A stretch of DNA of 64,000 bases, taken from positions 186,001 through 250,000 of the forward strand of contig NW_002476353.1 of NCBI RefSeq assembly GCF_000189635.1. Direction: 5' to 3'. Numbering within the stretch: the first letter of the stretch is position 1; every line of letters starts with the position of its first letter. Shown piece by piece: positions 10,647 through 23,300 of this stretch. Under the pieces are notes generated by a model. That model saw only the letters and a program-made list of their open reading frames with translations, ran no database searches and was not told the DNA's origin. Made by a program: the position numbers and the translations under genes. The stretch comes from Tetrahymena thermophila SB210 (Eukaryota > Ciliophora > Oligohymenophorea > Hymenostomatida > Tetrahymenidae).

Positions 10647-12981
10647 ATGTCAATTTCAGAAATATCAGCAGACTGTTCGATAGAATATCAAATGAATGAT
10701 ATTTTTTAAGAGAAATCTAAAATGTAAATATTTTAATTTTCTAATTTACTGAATCCTAACAAACAAATATTTATCTATTACTAAAAGCACTTACGATGAT
10801 GAAAATTAGCTTGTCACAATGAGGTAAACACAATTCAATTAAATGTGTTTTAAATAAATTCTAAAATATTTTATCAATAGCTATTGGGGTGAAGGAGCAG
10901 CAGGTGTTGTAGAATTTGTTAACACGCTAAATAAATTTAAGGAACTTAATAAATTGACCATGAGAATAGAAGGGTAATTAGTTACTTTAAATATTTATTT
11001 AAAATGATATTTTATATTAAAACCTTTTTTATTTTTGCAGAGATAACAAAATTGGATCTAATGGATGTAAAACAATCACAGAAGGAATCAAACAATGTGA
11101 AAATCTTACGTCTCTCTCACTTTATATTGGACAGTATGTTTTATTTTACTAAAAATATATTGCTTACACTAATATTTTGTTTGCTCTTTTTATAACAAAG
11201 TATTATTATTTTATATAGTGCAAACAATATTGGAAAAGATGGAGCCAAGGAGTTGGCAAATGGAATTGCATATTGTAAAGACCTTATTGAATTCTACTTG
11301 ACCATAGATAGGTAAATTAGAAAAAAATATAAGACTCAATTAAAGTCTATATTTTAATTTAGCCTTTTTATCCATATATTCTTTTTAATCCAGTAAAAAT
11401 GATATGTCACAAGATGGCGTTAGGGACTTAATGAATGGAATATCTTAATTGCAAAATTTAGAAGTTTTAGACCTTCATTTCGGAGTGTAAATTTAATTTA
11501 AAGCTAAATTCATATAAAATACATTCAAATCATTTAGATTTAATTGTTTTGGTGTATAAGGTTCATAGTCACTTTGTAACGCTCTACAAAGTCTATAAAA
11601 GCTGAAATAGCTTTCATTATATTTCGATAGGTATGTGAAATTTTTTTGAATTAAAAAATATTTCTATCATTTTATTTGTATAAAGTCTTAATAACATTGG
11701 GAGTGAAGGAATGAAATACATAGGAGAGGGAATAAAGAGCTGTAAACTTATCAAAAGACTTAACATCCGGGTTTTTGGGTAAAATAGATTATATCTAAAA
11801 GGAGAAATAAATAATTTATATTAATTTATTGTACATTAGAAATTAAATTGGACCTTAAGGAACAAAATATCTTGCTGATGGAATTAAAAATTGTCCTATA
11901 TTAGTTCAGTTAACGTTATAGATCGGATAGTAATATTTTTCATAATTTTCAAATCAATTTATTTGAATTTTTTTATAAGTGATAACAAAATAGGTTAAGA
12001 GGGAGCTATGGCAATTGGAGATTGCCTAGGTAGCTTGTTTAAATTATAATAACTAAAGCTGAACATTGAAAGGTAAAGAATATAAATTTATTTAATACTA
12101 TTTTAACATGATATTTAAAATAGGTGTAATCAAATTCATTCATATGGAGCAGTTGCAATAGGTAATGGACTCTAAAATTGCAAAAATTTAAAGCACCTTT
12201 CTTTTACCATTGGTTGGTAAGCTATTACAAGTGTTATTTTTGCTTGATTAAATAAATTTTTTTTTTGTTAAAAAGCTTGAATAACATTGGGGAAGAAGGA
12301 GCTTTAGGAATAGGACATGGGATTTTTAATTTAACAAAATTGAAGACATTAGAATTCCTGATCGAATAGTATTATATTTTTACATCTATAAAAGCAATTA
12401 ATTAAATTACTTTTTAATCTAGCAATAATATTGGGGAAAAAGGAGCTGTTGGATTAGGAAAAGGATTAGAAACCCTAATCAATCTCTAAAAATTAGAATT
12501 CACAATTGGATAGTACTAAATTATTCAATCAAAATAAAACATAAATTATCATTTTAATTTAATATATTTAGTAGTAACTATATTGGGAATGAAGGAAGCA
12601 AATCAATAGGGAATGCAATTAAAAAAATGGATTCACTAAAAATCCTTAAGTTTAACATATTTGGGTATATTTTTATTTCTGATAAATTTTCGTTATAAAG
12701 TAATTAAACTTTTTAAAATAAAAGTGATAATAGCATAGATTAAGATGGTGTAAATGAACTCGTAAATAGTTTTGGGTTTTGTAAAAATCTATAGACTTTA
12801 TGCTGCATGATCTAGGCGTAAGTATTTTATTGAATGAAACTATTTATAAATATAAATATTAAAATGAAAATAGAGATAAAGCTACAACCTTCGATCACAT
12901 GAAGACTTCTTTATCAAATATAGATAATTGTAAATTGCTAGAGTTTGTTCTTTTCTAAGTTCCACTGTAATTTTTTTTTGA
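10647..12981 (+). CDS. Leucine-rich-repeat protein (ribonuclease-inhibitor-like LRRs)
   Basis: The ATG at 10647 starts a short acidic N-terminus split by introns at about 10704-10776 and 10817-10880. At least twelve repeats of about 31 residues follow. Each carries a pattern like DNKIGSNGCKTITEGIKQC followed by L..L.L.I, which is the RI-type LRR found in many ciliate proteins. Clear repeat starts lie near 11042, 11221, 11395, 11540, 11688, 11840, 11981, 12124, 12277, 12423, 12573 and 12723. Nearly every repeat is one exon of about 90-95 bases ending in the same codon phase, with introns of about 50-90 bases. The last exon reads to TGA at 12979-12981. If the GTAATT donor at about 12967 is used instead, a charged tail (KPKRLEKNLMEIQKTVISC) would be added and the stop would lie farther downstream. 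These proteins are usually protein-binding scaffolds; no kinase or other catalytic domain is visible. Confidence 0.8.
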
Positions 12982-14205
12982 AAATATTTTAAGATTAATA
13001 AAAAAATTTTAAATATAGTCAAAACCAAAAAGATTGGAAAAAAATCTTATGGAAATTCAAAAAACTGTAATCTCTTGTGTACATGAGAAGATGAAGGACT
13101 AGTTAATAAAATATCTAAAAATAAAAAAAAATACATTTTTTCCTATTTCAACAATTAAAAATTCAAGAAACTATAACTTAAAAACATTTCAATATAATAT
13201 TAATTAATAATTTATTATTTATTTTGTAAAAAAAAATATATTTGTTCATAGATCGCTATTTATAAATATTCAAAAAATTCAAAAAAAAATTTTTTTTAAC
13301 AGATTTAAGTCATAAGTAATGTTCCTGATATTCTATTACTAATTACCAGAATTATTTTATTTTTAAACTAAAAATATTATTTAAAATCAGTTCCAATCAG
13401 CTAAATATAAGCTTGTAAACTAATCTTTATTGATATTATTTTTTAAATTATTCCAAATTCACCAAAAAATAATATTTTAGATAATCTATTATTAATATTA
13501 GAATTATTGATTTTTAAACTAATAATTATTATTAGGAAATAATTATAATGATCTAAATATAGTCTTTATTGGCATTAATTTTTAAAAGCATTCTTAATTT
13601 AGCTAAATAAAATATCACAGATATTATATTATTAATTTTAATAAACATTTAATTTTTAAAATAAAATTATTATTTAGAAATTATGTCAAACATCTAATTA
13701 TGAAATTGTATTTAATCATTATTAAAACTAAATAACTTTTAAAGTTATTTATATTTAAAAGTTTTAAATTATTTCTAAACTTTTTCTATCAGCTAAACTG
13801 AGTTTGGAAATTAATCCTTTCTGATTCTATTTTTTTAAATTATTTCTTTATTAGCTAAAACATAATATATGAAATATTTTATTATCAATATTTAAAATGG
13901 TTTTTAACTAAAAGTTATTATTAAGAAACAATTCCAATTCCAGTCAGCTAAATAAATATAGTAAACTAATCTTTATTGACACGTAATTGAAATTAAAATA
14001 TCTACTGCTTATTGAATATTGTTAAAAACCATTAATTAAAAAAAAAATACTTATAAGGTTTTTATATTCAATAATGATAAGAATTGGAAAACTGTGTTTA
14101 TAGAATAAAATATCTTTTAGAATTGAAAATATTATTTAATTATAACAAATTCAATAGATTGAAAATACAATAAGTCCTTTTAAACTAAACTTGCCAAAGT
14201 ATAAA
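12982..14205. other. AT-rich intergenic with a repeat array
   Basis: The first 120 bases may hold an extra 3' exon of the LRR gene. The rest is AT-rich and contains the repeat array annotated at 13330-14000. No other gene was recognised. Confidence 0.5.
13330..14000. repeat. Degenerate tandem array, about 150-bp period
   Basis: A block resembling CAGCTAAATATA..GTAAACTAATCTTTATTGA recurs at 13394, 13548, 13789 and 13938, with a partial copy near 13605. It is preceded in several copies by a block like GAATTATTGATTTTTAAACTAA and by AACAATTCCAAT-type sequence. Neighbouring good copies are 154 and 149 bases apart, suggesting an old tandem array. The array lies between two genes on the same strand. 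Function is unknown. Confidence 0.55.
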
Positions 14206-15740
14206 ATGTCCAGTTAAAATAGCAAATTCGATATTAACAAGCTCATTAAATTTAGAAGAAATATGCATTTGAATCCTGAAACTGGATTTAAAGAGTTCTA
14301 AACACAATAAAACATTAAAGAGTATCTTCTATCGATAGGGATTTAAGAAAATTAAATAAAAGTATGCGCTTAGACAGGGTTAGTTGTAGATATTAGAGGT
14401 ATTTACTTTATAAAATTAAGAGCTTAAATAATTTATACCAATCATATTTAAATTTAGGTTAAGCCCCTTCTGAGGGAGAAGATAGATTGATTGCATTTAG
14501 AGCTGATATTGATGCACTATCAATGAAAGAAGATAATCCTCATTTGGAATATCAAAGCACCAACGGAGCTGCTCATATGTGTGGTCATGATGGACATACA
14601 ACTTGCCTTCTTGGATTTGCAAGTCTTTATATGGATATCCTGCACAAAATTCCTTAAAATAAGGTTGAAAGAAAAAAAATATTTTTTTTCTCATCAAATA
14701 GTTATTCATTAATTAATTAAAATTTGTACAAATAAAATGTAGGTTATTCGTTTGCTATTCTAACCCAGCGAAGAAGGTCCCGAAAGTGGAGCATTTGTGA
14801 TGATTTAAGATGGATGTCTTGACTAAGTATAAGAGGTACTTTGAATTTTTGAATACATTCATAACTAACTTTTTTCTTAAAATAATTATTGAAAATATGT
14901 CACCAAAATAATTTTTTTTTTTTTTGGAAATATGTCTAAGAATTATTTTAAATATTAAAAATATTTATTTAATTCATAAAGGTTTATGGATTTCACAATT
15001 GGCCTACTCACAAAGTAGGATATTTGATGGTAAAACCAGGACCTGTTATGTCTGAAGTAACAGTCATAAATTTAACTATTATTGGAAAGGGAGGACATGG
15101 AAGTGAACCAGAAAAGGCAAATGATCCTGTATCTGCTGCAGTTGATTTTCATATAAAATTTAGAAAAATTTAAGAGAAGTATAAAGGAAGATAATATGTT
15201 TGTACCTTACCAACATTCAATGCAGGAGAAAGGTATTCAAATTAAAAAACTATTAAACAATTTATAAATTAATTGATATATTTATTCATAAAAAGATTTA
15301 ATGTTTTTCCTGATAAAGCTTTACTCACAGGCACTCTTAGATCTTTTGAAGATGGATTGTCTGAGGAGTTTAAAAAGGATGTGATTTAAGCTTTAGAAGA
15401 GCTTAAGTAAGAAAGAGGAATAAATTATTAATTAAATTGGAGGATTTACTTCCCTGCTACAGTTAATTCAGAAACTGAAGCAAATCATGTTGAAAGAGTA
15501 GCTAAATAATACTTTGGAGAAGCTAATGTAGGTATTGGTATTATGCCAGCAAGAGCATCTGAAGATTTTTCTTTTTATCTCAAAGAAAGACCAGGTGCTT
15601 TCTTCTTTTTAGGATCAGGCAGAATTGAGAATGACACTATGCTTCATGATTGTCATTTTGACTTTAATGAGGATTTGATTAATCCAGGTTCTGAATTCTG
15701 GGTTAAATTAGCTTTAGACAGATTGAAAGTCAATCTTTGA
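14206..15740 (+). CDS. M20D-family amidohydrolase (IAA-amino-acid/hippurate hydrolase-like)
   Basis: This family removes the N-acyl or amino-acid group from small amides (hippurate, indole-acetyl amino acids, N-acetyl amino acids) using two divalent metals. Exon 1 gives FRRNMHLNPETGFKEFQTQ, the family N-terminus. Exon 2 has FRADIDALSMKEDNPHLEYQS then AAHMCGHDGHT, with the Cys and His metal ligands. Exon 3 has LFQPSEEGPESGAFVMI with the catalytic and metal-binding Glu pair. Exon 4 has VYGFHNWPTHKVG and the dimerisation-domain start SEVTVINLTIIGKGGHGSEP. The last exon has MPARASEDFSFYL and the final His in LHDCHFDF, ending at TGA 15738. All key residues are present and the length (about 400 residues) is normal, so it should be active. 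There is no signal peptide, which suggests a cytosolic enzyme. Four short introns. Confidence 0.93.
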
Positions 15741-18700
15741 AAACATTTTTTGATATTTAAAATTATTTAAATTTCAGTTTCAGGCTTATTAGTAAACATA
15801 AAAATACAAATAAAGCAAATAATAAATATTAGAAAGTTGCTTGTTTATATTTTGAGGTTACTTCTTATAAATAAAAATATATAAAATTAAAATTTTTTAC
15901 ATTAAATTCAAAAATAAATCAAAATATATCAATAAATACAAATAAAAACTCATTTTATTTTGAAAAAAATTTTTGCTGCAATTGTAAGATTGAGGATCTT
16001 AATTTATTATTTAGCCTGATTTGTTTTAAGAATTGATAAAAGTAGAGGCTTTAGCTATATATATTGATAATTTGATATTATTAATAAAAGATTTAAAAAT
16101 AATCTAATGAATTAATATTCTTACATTTTTATAATTGTAATTATGTTCTGTTCAATAAAGACTATATTTATTTTTATTTGATAGTTAGAAGAAAAAGAAA
16201 AATATGAATTTTATAGCAGAGGTATTTTGTTTAGTTATTTATACGTTACTTAAGATATTAAAAAAAAATTCAGTAATAATTGATAAAAAATTCATAACCC
16301 TTTATGGGTAATTCTAGAAACATCTTTGTTTTTAGCCAGTTATAATTTTATAATAAAGAGTATTTTTAATCACTAATTAAATGAGTTTTTCTTTCCCCCT
16401 CTTACCTTGTTTGCTTTTTTATCTATTTAGCTTATGAGTATTTAAAAATGAGATAATATATTACCAAGGAATAGAAAGTTTTATTAATAATGAGTGAATT
16501 ATTTGTAATAAGAAAATAATAATGTAAATAGGTTTTTATTGAATAGAAGATTGATTTTTTTTGCTAAGAGAAATTGATTTGTTTTAATTTCATATAATTA
16601 TTATGCAGTCTTTTTAAATAATTTTGTTACACACCAACTTTAATTAATCTTTTCGCCTCTATGTAATCTCTAAACAAAAAGTTATTTATAACTGTATAGT
16701 ATTACACAATTATATAATTGATAGTTTTTTAATGGATAGTATATTTTATTTTCATGTTTTATTTTTAATATTTGACCTTAAAAAGAAAATTTTAAATAAG
16801 AATATATTTAAAGAATATTTTGCTTAAGATAATAGATTAATAGCTGAAGAATATTATCTTTTTGAAGGTAATATCTTTGTATTTGATAAAAATGATTGAC
16901 AAATTGTTTAGCTTTAATATCAGATTTTATTATTTGAAGCATAAAATAAAGTTGAAAATTCAGTAATTAATTCGGGAATTCTGGTAATTAAAATTAAACC
17001 AAATCGGATTTTTCAGAATCTCTGATGTTTTTGCCTAATTCAAATTTCAAAATAATTAATACTATCTATTTATGAAATCAAAGTTAATCTATTTTCGTAA
17101 TTAATGAATTTAATAAATTAAATATATTATTTCAGCATAAAATAAAAATGAAAACAAGGAATAATTATCATAGACATTAATACCTGATGATAAAATTATA
17201 AATAGAAATAATTATTGTTTTTTTTTGCTTTTAAGGAAGATATGTCAGAAGCTAAGTGGGAAGCTTTAACAAAATTTAAATAAATAAATAAATCAATCAA
17301 TCAAAGGGTGGGGAAATAGATACAGTTACTTAGGAATTTTGAAATGTAATCTTTCTATTCATTACCTGATGTAAAAGTATTAGCTATATAGTGAAGTGAA
17401 AATGCGTCAATTAATTAATTGATTTAAAAAGTGATTTTTTTTAAATGGCACTTATTAGCTTGAATATTATTGATTAATTAATGTGATTGATTATATCGAT
17501 CATTTTGCAAATTATGTATAAAAGTTAACAAAATTAACAAAAGTAAGTCTGCTTGCAGATATACATAGTAAAATATATGCTAAGTAAATAAAACATTTTC
17601 CTATTTTCTAAAATACTTTGAATAAAATAATAATTAATAAGCAACTTCTCTTAATAAAAAAAACCTAGGAAAGGTTGCGTTGGCAGTATATTTTTAATAT
17701 TTTTGTAAACAATTAAATATTAGAATGATAAAAATAATTAATTGGAAAGGTATTTAGTATGAATAGATACTCATAGCAATATTTTAAAGAGCGCTGAAAG
17801 ATATTATTTAAAAAGGATTTTAAATTTTACTCATAAAAGAAAAAAAATAAACAAAAATAGATTGTAGAATTCATCAGAAATATGTAAACAAAAAAATCAA
17901 TTAATAAAAGAACTAAGCAGAAATTCTGTGTAACAAAATTATCAAAATAATTTACTTCTAAAAGAAAAGCATCCTACAAATTAATCTTAGTGATACGCAT
18001 TTTATAACTTTTCATAAAAGATTTTTAAAATCACCTTCTTCAAATATTTTCTGCTAATAGGAGCTTCTATTTATTAATTAGATGCTTATACATTCTATGT
18101 AAATAATTTTAGATTATTTTATTAGGTTTATCACCTCTCTCTTATTCATGATCTAAAATCTAGAACCACTGGTGTATATTTTTATAAACAATATTATAGT
18201 TTTATTATTATTAATTGTATCAATCTCTATTATTTTAAATTTCATTTAATATCAATCGATTCAATGATTATTTATTCTTTTAAATATTGCTAAAATTTGT
18301 CATATTTTCCATATTATAAAAGATTATATTGACCCTAGTGTGCTTTGTATTGTAAATTTTAACAAGTAGTGTTTAATATATTCAGCTTAACAATATGAAA
18401 ATAAATTAATAAAGGCACTTTTTTTAAATCCATTTATGTGTTAAAAGATAAAAAAGCTCCTTTTATTATCATTTATTACCACACACATATTTTATAATTG
18501 TGTTTTTTTATAGAAAATACAGAGTTATTTTTTCTATATCTTTCTCTACATTTTACAGGTTATTTAAATTTTATAATTTTTGACATTTATGTAAAAAAGT
18601 TTGACTGAAGCTCATTTCTATATGTTATCTAATAAGGTCAAATAAACTAAAAATAATAATATTTTTGAAAAATTTTGGTAGTTTTGATTGAATTGAAAGC

Positions 18701-19511
18701 AAATATTTGTATGATTTAGTAAATTTCATTAAAGGTGTAGGCAAGATGTAGATAAATAAACAAAGTAGATGGAAATATTATATATTGCATATAATCATAT
18801 AATTTAAGTTTTTGTAATATAAAAACTAGTAAAGTTTGATAGTTTTAATTAACATATCTATGTATATTTTTATTGATTTTTTTGTATGCTTTTTTTTTTT
18901 TTGATCGATTGTTTAATATTTGAAAGAGTAGATTCTGTAATTATAATTTATTAAAGGTAGTAAGAATGAATTTCTTGTACTATTGTTCTTCAGTTTAAGT
19001 ATTTAAGATTTTATTAGGAAGTGGTTTGATAAATATTTAGAAAGGTATTATGAGACTGAAAAGAATTTTGTGGTGAATCAAGTTTTTGTTTTTCAAATTT
19101 CTTTTCATCTTTTTATGCTTGATTGATTAATCACCTTTTAGCAGTAATAAATGAAATTTATTGTCTCATGAGCAATCTATTAAATTGACAAGGATGGTCA
19201 TTCAACAAATAGTAATGATTTTTAATTTAATTTGCAATCAATTTTCAGTTAATAAGACTTATAGATAGGTAGTAGTATTGAAATCAATTAATTTAGTGAT
19301 TGATTGTTTGATAAGTCAACAAGTAGAAAGCTCCCAGAAAAAAATTTAAATTTTGTTAAGTGCTAATTATTCTATCAAAAGTTGCTATAATTAATATAAT
19401 TTATTATTGTTAGGTTAGATTGCTTTTTAACTATTTTTTCTTTATTAATATACATACAATTCATGTAGGAATTCTTTTTATTAGTCTGTCTATGGTTTAA
19501 AAATTAGCTAT
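15741..19511. other. 3.8-kb AT-rich region, no confident gene
   Basis: The region lies between two convergent genes. A few short frames are mildly protein-like: 16732-16899 (+, 55 residues, containing FKEYFAQDNRLIAEEYYLFEG), 17243-17395 (+, 50 residues) and 18012-18149 (-, 45 residues, ending YQQKIFEEGDFKNLL). None shows splice support or homology, and chance frames this long are expected when TGA is the only stop. Simple ATAA/ATCA runs occur near 17280-17305. Confidence 0.4.
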
Positions 19512-20324
19512 TCAATTGAATGATTTGATAAGATCTTGTAAGAAGAGAGAAATACTCTCTTTATTTTCATTTAATAGGCTTGGTAAGTTGACCATAATGG
19601 CTTTTTAGTTTGTGACTTGAAGAGCACGGTAGTAAAGATAATTGTTAGAGTTTAATCCAGGGTTAGTACTTTCACTTGCCCAATAATTATCTGAGTGTAA
19701 GAAAGTTTTTATATAATCAATAGATAATTTAGTTTTTAAAGTTGAGTTATGAGGTCTATTTTAATCAATATTATGGGAGACTTATTCGTTGGGGAGACAG
19801 CTCATCTCAGGTAAAACAAATGCTTTGTTGTTGTAAGCACATTGCTCTAAGCGTATGAAGGGAGTATTATTTACGGCAAAGTGAATGTATATAGTTTCAA
19901 TACCTTATTTTTCATTTTAATGGATTTCTTCTTACAAATCATTAATGTAGTTATCAATATCTTCCCATGATTATTTAACCTATTCGAAGAATTCAAATTA
20001 TTCATTATTGTTAAGGTAGTCATATAAATATTCCATAGCATGAGAACTTGAGTCATAGCCGTTAGTACCAAAGCCTCCAATGATAAATTTTCTTTATAAA
20101 TATTATCTTGGGAGATTTTATTATTCCTCAAGGGTAGAGGTAGAGGACTCAGAGGCCTAAGGCATAAAATTCAATTGTTGTTAAAGATATGCTTACTATT
20201 GCATAATTTATTATTAAAGAGCAGAAATTAATTACTCTTAGCTTATACCTTATTGCTATGAAATAGCAATCATTTTAATAACTTCGTTTAAGTTTGCGTC
20301 AAAGAATTATAATCCGTCCTTCAT
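19512..20324 (-). CDS. Pyroglutamyl-peptidase I-like protein, catalytic residues replaced
   Basis: A single-exon frame of 270 residues (ATG at 20324, TGA at 19512). The first 75 residues are a Q-rich, helical extension absent from bacterial and animal enzymes. The peptidase C15 fold follows: KFIIGGFGTNGYDSSSHAMEY at its start (family: TGFGPFG...NPS), then IETIYIHFAVNNTPFIRLEQ with the conserved Glu at residue 160 and the AYN that follows. Family members remove N-terminal pyroglutamate using Glu, Cys and His. Here the Cys position (STNPGLNSNNYLYY) is Asn227 and the His position (AIMVNLP) is Asn246. The 19-residue Cys-to-His spacing matches my recollection of the human enzyme. The reading is therefore a C15 fold that has probably lost peptidase activity and may serve in binding. 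Confidence 0.75.
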
Positions 20325-23300
20325 TCTTGATAGATTGAGTGTATGGGTTTTTTGTATAATAATTTAATGAGATTCGAGTTTAGGAAATATTTTTAGAGAG
20401 GTATTCTGTACTGATTGATTATGTATCTATGTATGTATGAATTTATATATGCTCTTTTGATATAGCGTGTTATCAGTTGAGTATGAATTGAATTAGAAAG
20501 AAAATTTTATTTAATAAATTTTCAAAGATTTTGAATGAGTTTTTTAATTTTTTACTTAACAATTTATTATATTTTTTTTAATCTTTGGTTTTTAAAAACT
20601 TTGATTGGCAATCAAAGAGCTAGCTAATAGTTTTAAGATTTTTTTTTGTTTTAAAATAGTAACAATAAATAAATTAAATTATTCTTTCTTTTTTGGTTAA
20701 AATAATTCATCAGATTAATTAAAGTAAAAATGTAAACCTTTCTTTTTAATATCTGATAAGCTACTAATATATTTAATTGCAGTATACATACATACACATA
20801 TTCATTCATTTATTCTTCATATTTCATTAAATTTATTATGTATTTTCTTTTGAATCTTAATCAAAATTATTACTCGAAATCGATTATATTCTTATTACAC
20901 ACATTATTTTAAATAAATATTATTTTGTTTAACGCACTTTACAGTTACAAAAAACACCATTTAGATAATATAGCAATGTAAATTACTCTATCCCTCCTTA
21001 ATTTATTTTCTTTTAATATAGCAAGTGTATATTTCTGCAATCATATTAATTGACTACCTATCAAAATTTCCTATAAAAAGGTGAAAATATATGTATAACT
21101 AATGTAAACCTAGTCTGATGAATATAAAATCTGCAAATAACAAAGATCTTTACTTTATTTCATTCGATATTATTTACATAATTATCTGTATGCTATTTTG
21201 TAAGGTCAGTTCAAAAAAAGTAATAGTAAAGTTTTTTTAATTTAGAGGTAGTAAAGAGTGTATTTAGTTATGGAAGACAAAATGCAAAATATGCTTAAAT
21301 AAAATATTTAAAAGAGTAATATATTTTAAGGTGATTTAAAATTATTGTTACTGTAGTATTACTTATTTGTTACTAGAGCCACAAAATAAAAAAATTAAAT
21401 CTAGATTTTTTTAGATTTATTTTTAGTAAACCCCATTACTTTCTGAATATAAAAGAAATTACATAAATCCTTGAGTATTTTTCTTTTATTTGTAAATAAA
21501 TTCAAAGACAATAATTATTTTTAGATCATTTTTCAGAATGCGTAATGAAATACATTTTGTTTCAGATTAAATTCTTATATAAATATTAACTTAAATGAAC
21601 AATATGCTTAATGTAACCTGTTAAAAAATATTCTTGTTTTGTTAAAATTAAAAAGTGAAATATACATCAAATAAGCTCTTTGATAGCATTGTGCAATGAG
21701 TTGAAATTAAAACCCTTGCTTTAATCACAATAGTAAAAACTAACTTAATTAATCATCAACTTTTACTGAGTAAAATATATAGTCTACTATTTCTCGTTTC
21801 AAGCTAAGCGTTACCTTAACATCAATGGACCTCATTCATTTCACTTTTTTTCTATTTTAACAATTTACTGCCTCAATTTCAATTACAAATTTAAAAATTT
21901 AGTGAATTGATATAAAAAATCTCTTACTTTTGTTTGAGAAAATCTTTCAATTAGAAAAAGTAATCAGCTCATGTTGCTGGTTTGTAAGTATTATCGAAGT
22001 TCGATTGATTAAATTAAGCGCAAATCAAGATATATTAAAAAGAAATTTTCTTCTAGCTAGTTAATAAACCTTGTTATATTTTAAACAAGCTTACAAGAAT
22101 AAAGAGCCCAAAATATATTCATTTTGTTTGTATCTATGTTCTTTGTACTAAGTTCATAAACCAAATGCTGTTCAAAGTACAACTCGTTCAATATTACATA
22201 GCACTAAAAAATACACTATTATGAATGAATTTTATTCTTCCTAACCATATTATCTGTAAAGAGCAGATATTAAGGTTTAATTACATTCTTTAACTTTATT
22301 TGCATCTCAACATTATTTTATAGTTAAAAAGAAATGCTAATATTTAGATTTAGTCAGAAAAAATATTTCTATAGATGTAAATAACTGTAATATTTATCTG
22401 TTCAAATCATTAAATCAGATACATCACTCTATCTATAGTAATTAAAAGGTATTAATTTTGATTTTTGATATCAGGGAGTAGAATCAAGAGATTACAGAGG
22501 TATCAATTTAATAAGGCTTTCTATAACCACAAGCTTGCTTGAAAATAAAATTTAAACTAATTTCTAAATATTTTAAAATTGTTTGCAGCAAACAATACTC
22601 CTCAATATAGCATGCACCATTGCAAAATGCGATTAATTGAGAAATAAGCGCATCATTCCAAAACACCCAATAAAACAAGCAGTAATCACATTTATAAAAT
22701 AATGCTCATCTATATAAATCAAATTTACTTTCATCCATTTTAAATCACTAAATCATAATAAATAATAATCTAAAATATCACCTATGCTATCAATTAATAT
22801 CTTATTTAAAAAATTGTTTCACTTGAAATTACATTTTACTAACTAAAATATTCCACATCCAGATTTTAAAGACAAAGCACTTATTTATAAGGCATTGAAA
22901 ATTTGGGTCATTAGATTTCAAAATTTTACTTATATCAAATAAATTTAATCTTTGATTTGGCTTACTTTGAATTTTTCTGAGGATTTTTTTGGTAAATGGT
23001 ATAGATAATAATTTAATAAATTTGAAGAAATTTTCTTCTAATTTTTAAACAAATTACACAAGCTGATTTCTGTCATACAAAAGCAGTATTACGATGTAAG
23101 TTCTTCTTTCTATTTATTGTAAACAAGATACTTCTTTACTAAAATTTTCAAATAGAATTTTTCTTTTAAAATAATTAATGGCAGTATTTAGCACATAGAA
23201 ATAAAAATGAAGGATTTTAATATTAGTTAGTAATAATTTAGGAATTATTTTCAACATAAATATATTTAATTAGAGTTTCTAATAGAATCTGAAAATCCAA

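Noticed and set aside
18900-19130. Plus-strand frame containing FIRKWFDKYLERYYETEKNF
   Set aside because: No ATG in frame, no splice support, hydrophobic ends. With TGA as the only stop and this base composition, open runs of 60-100 codons are common by chance.
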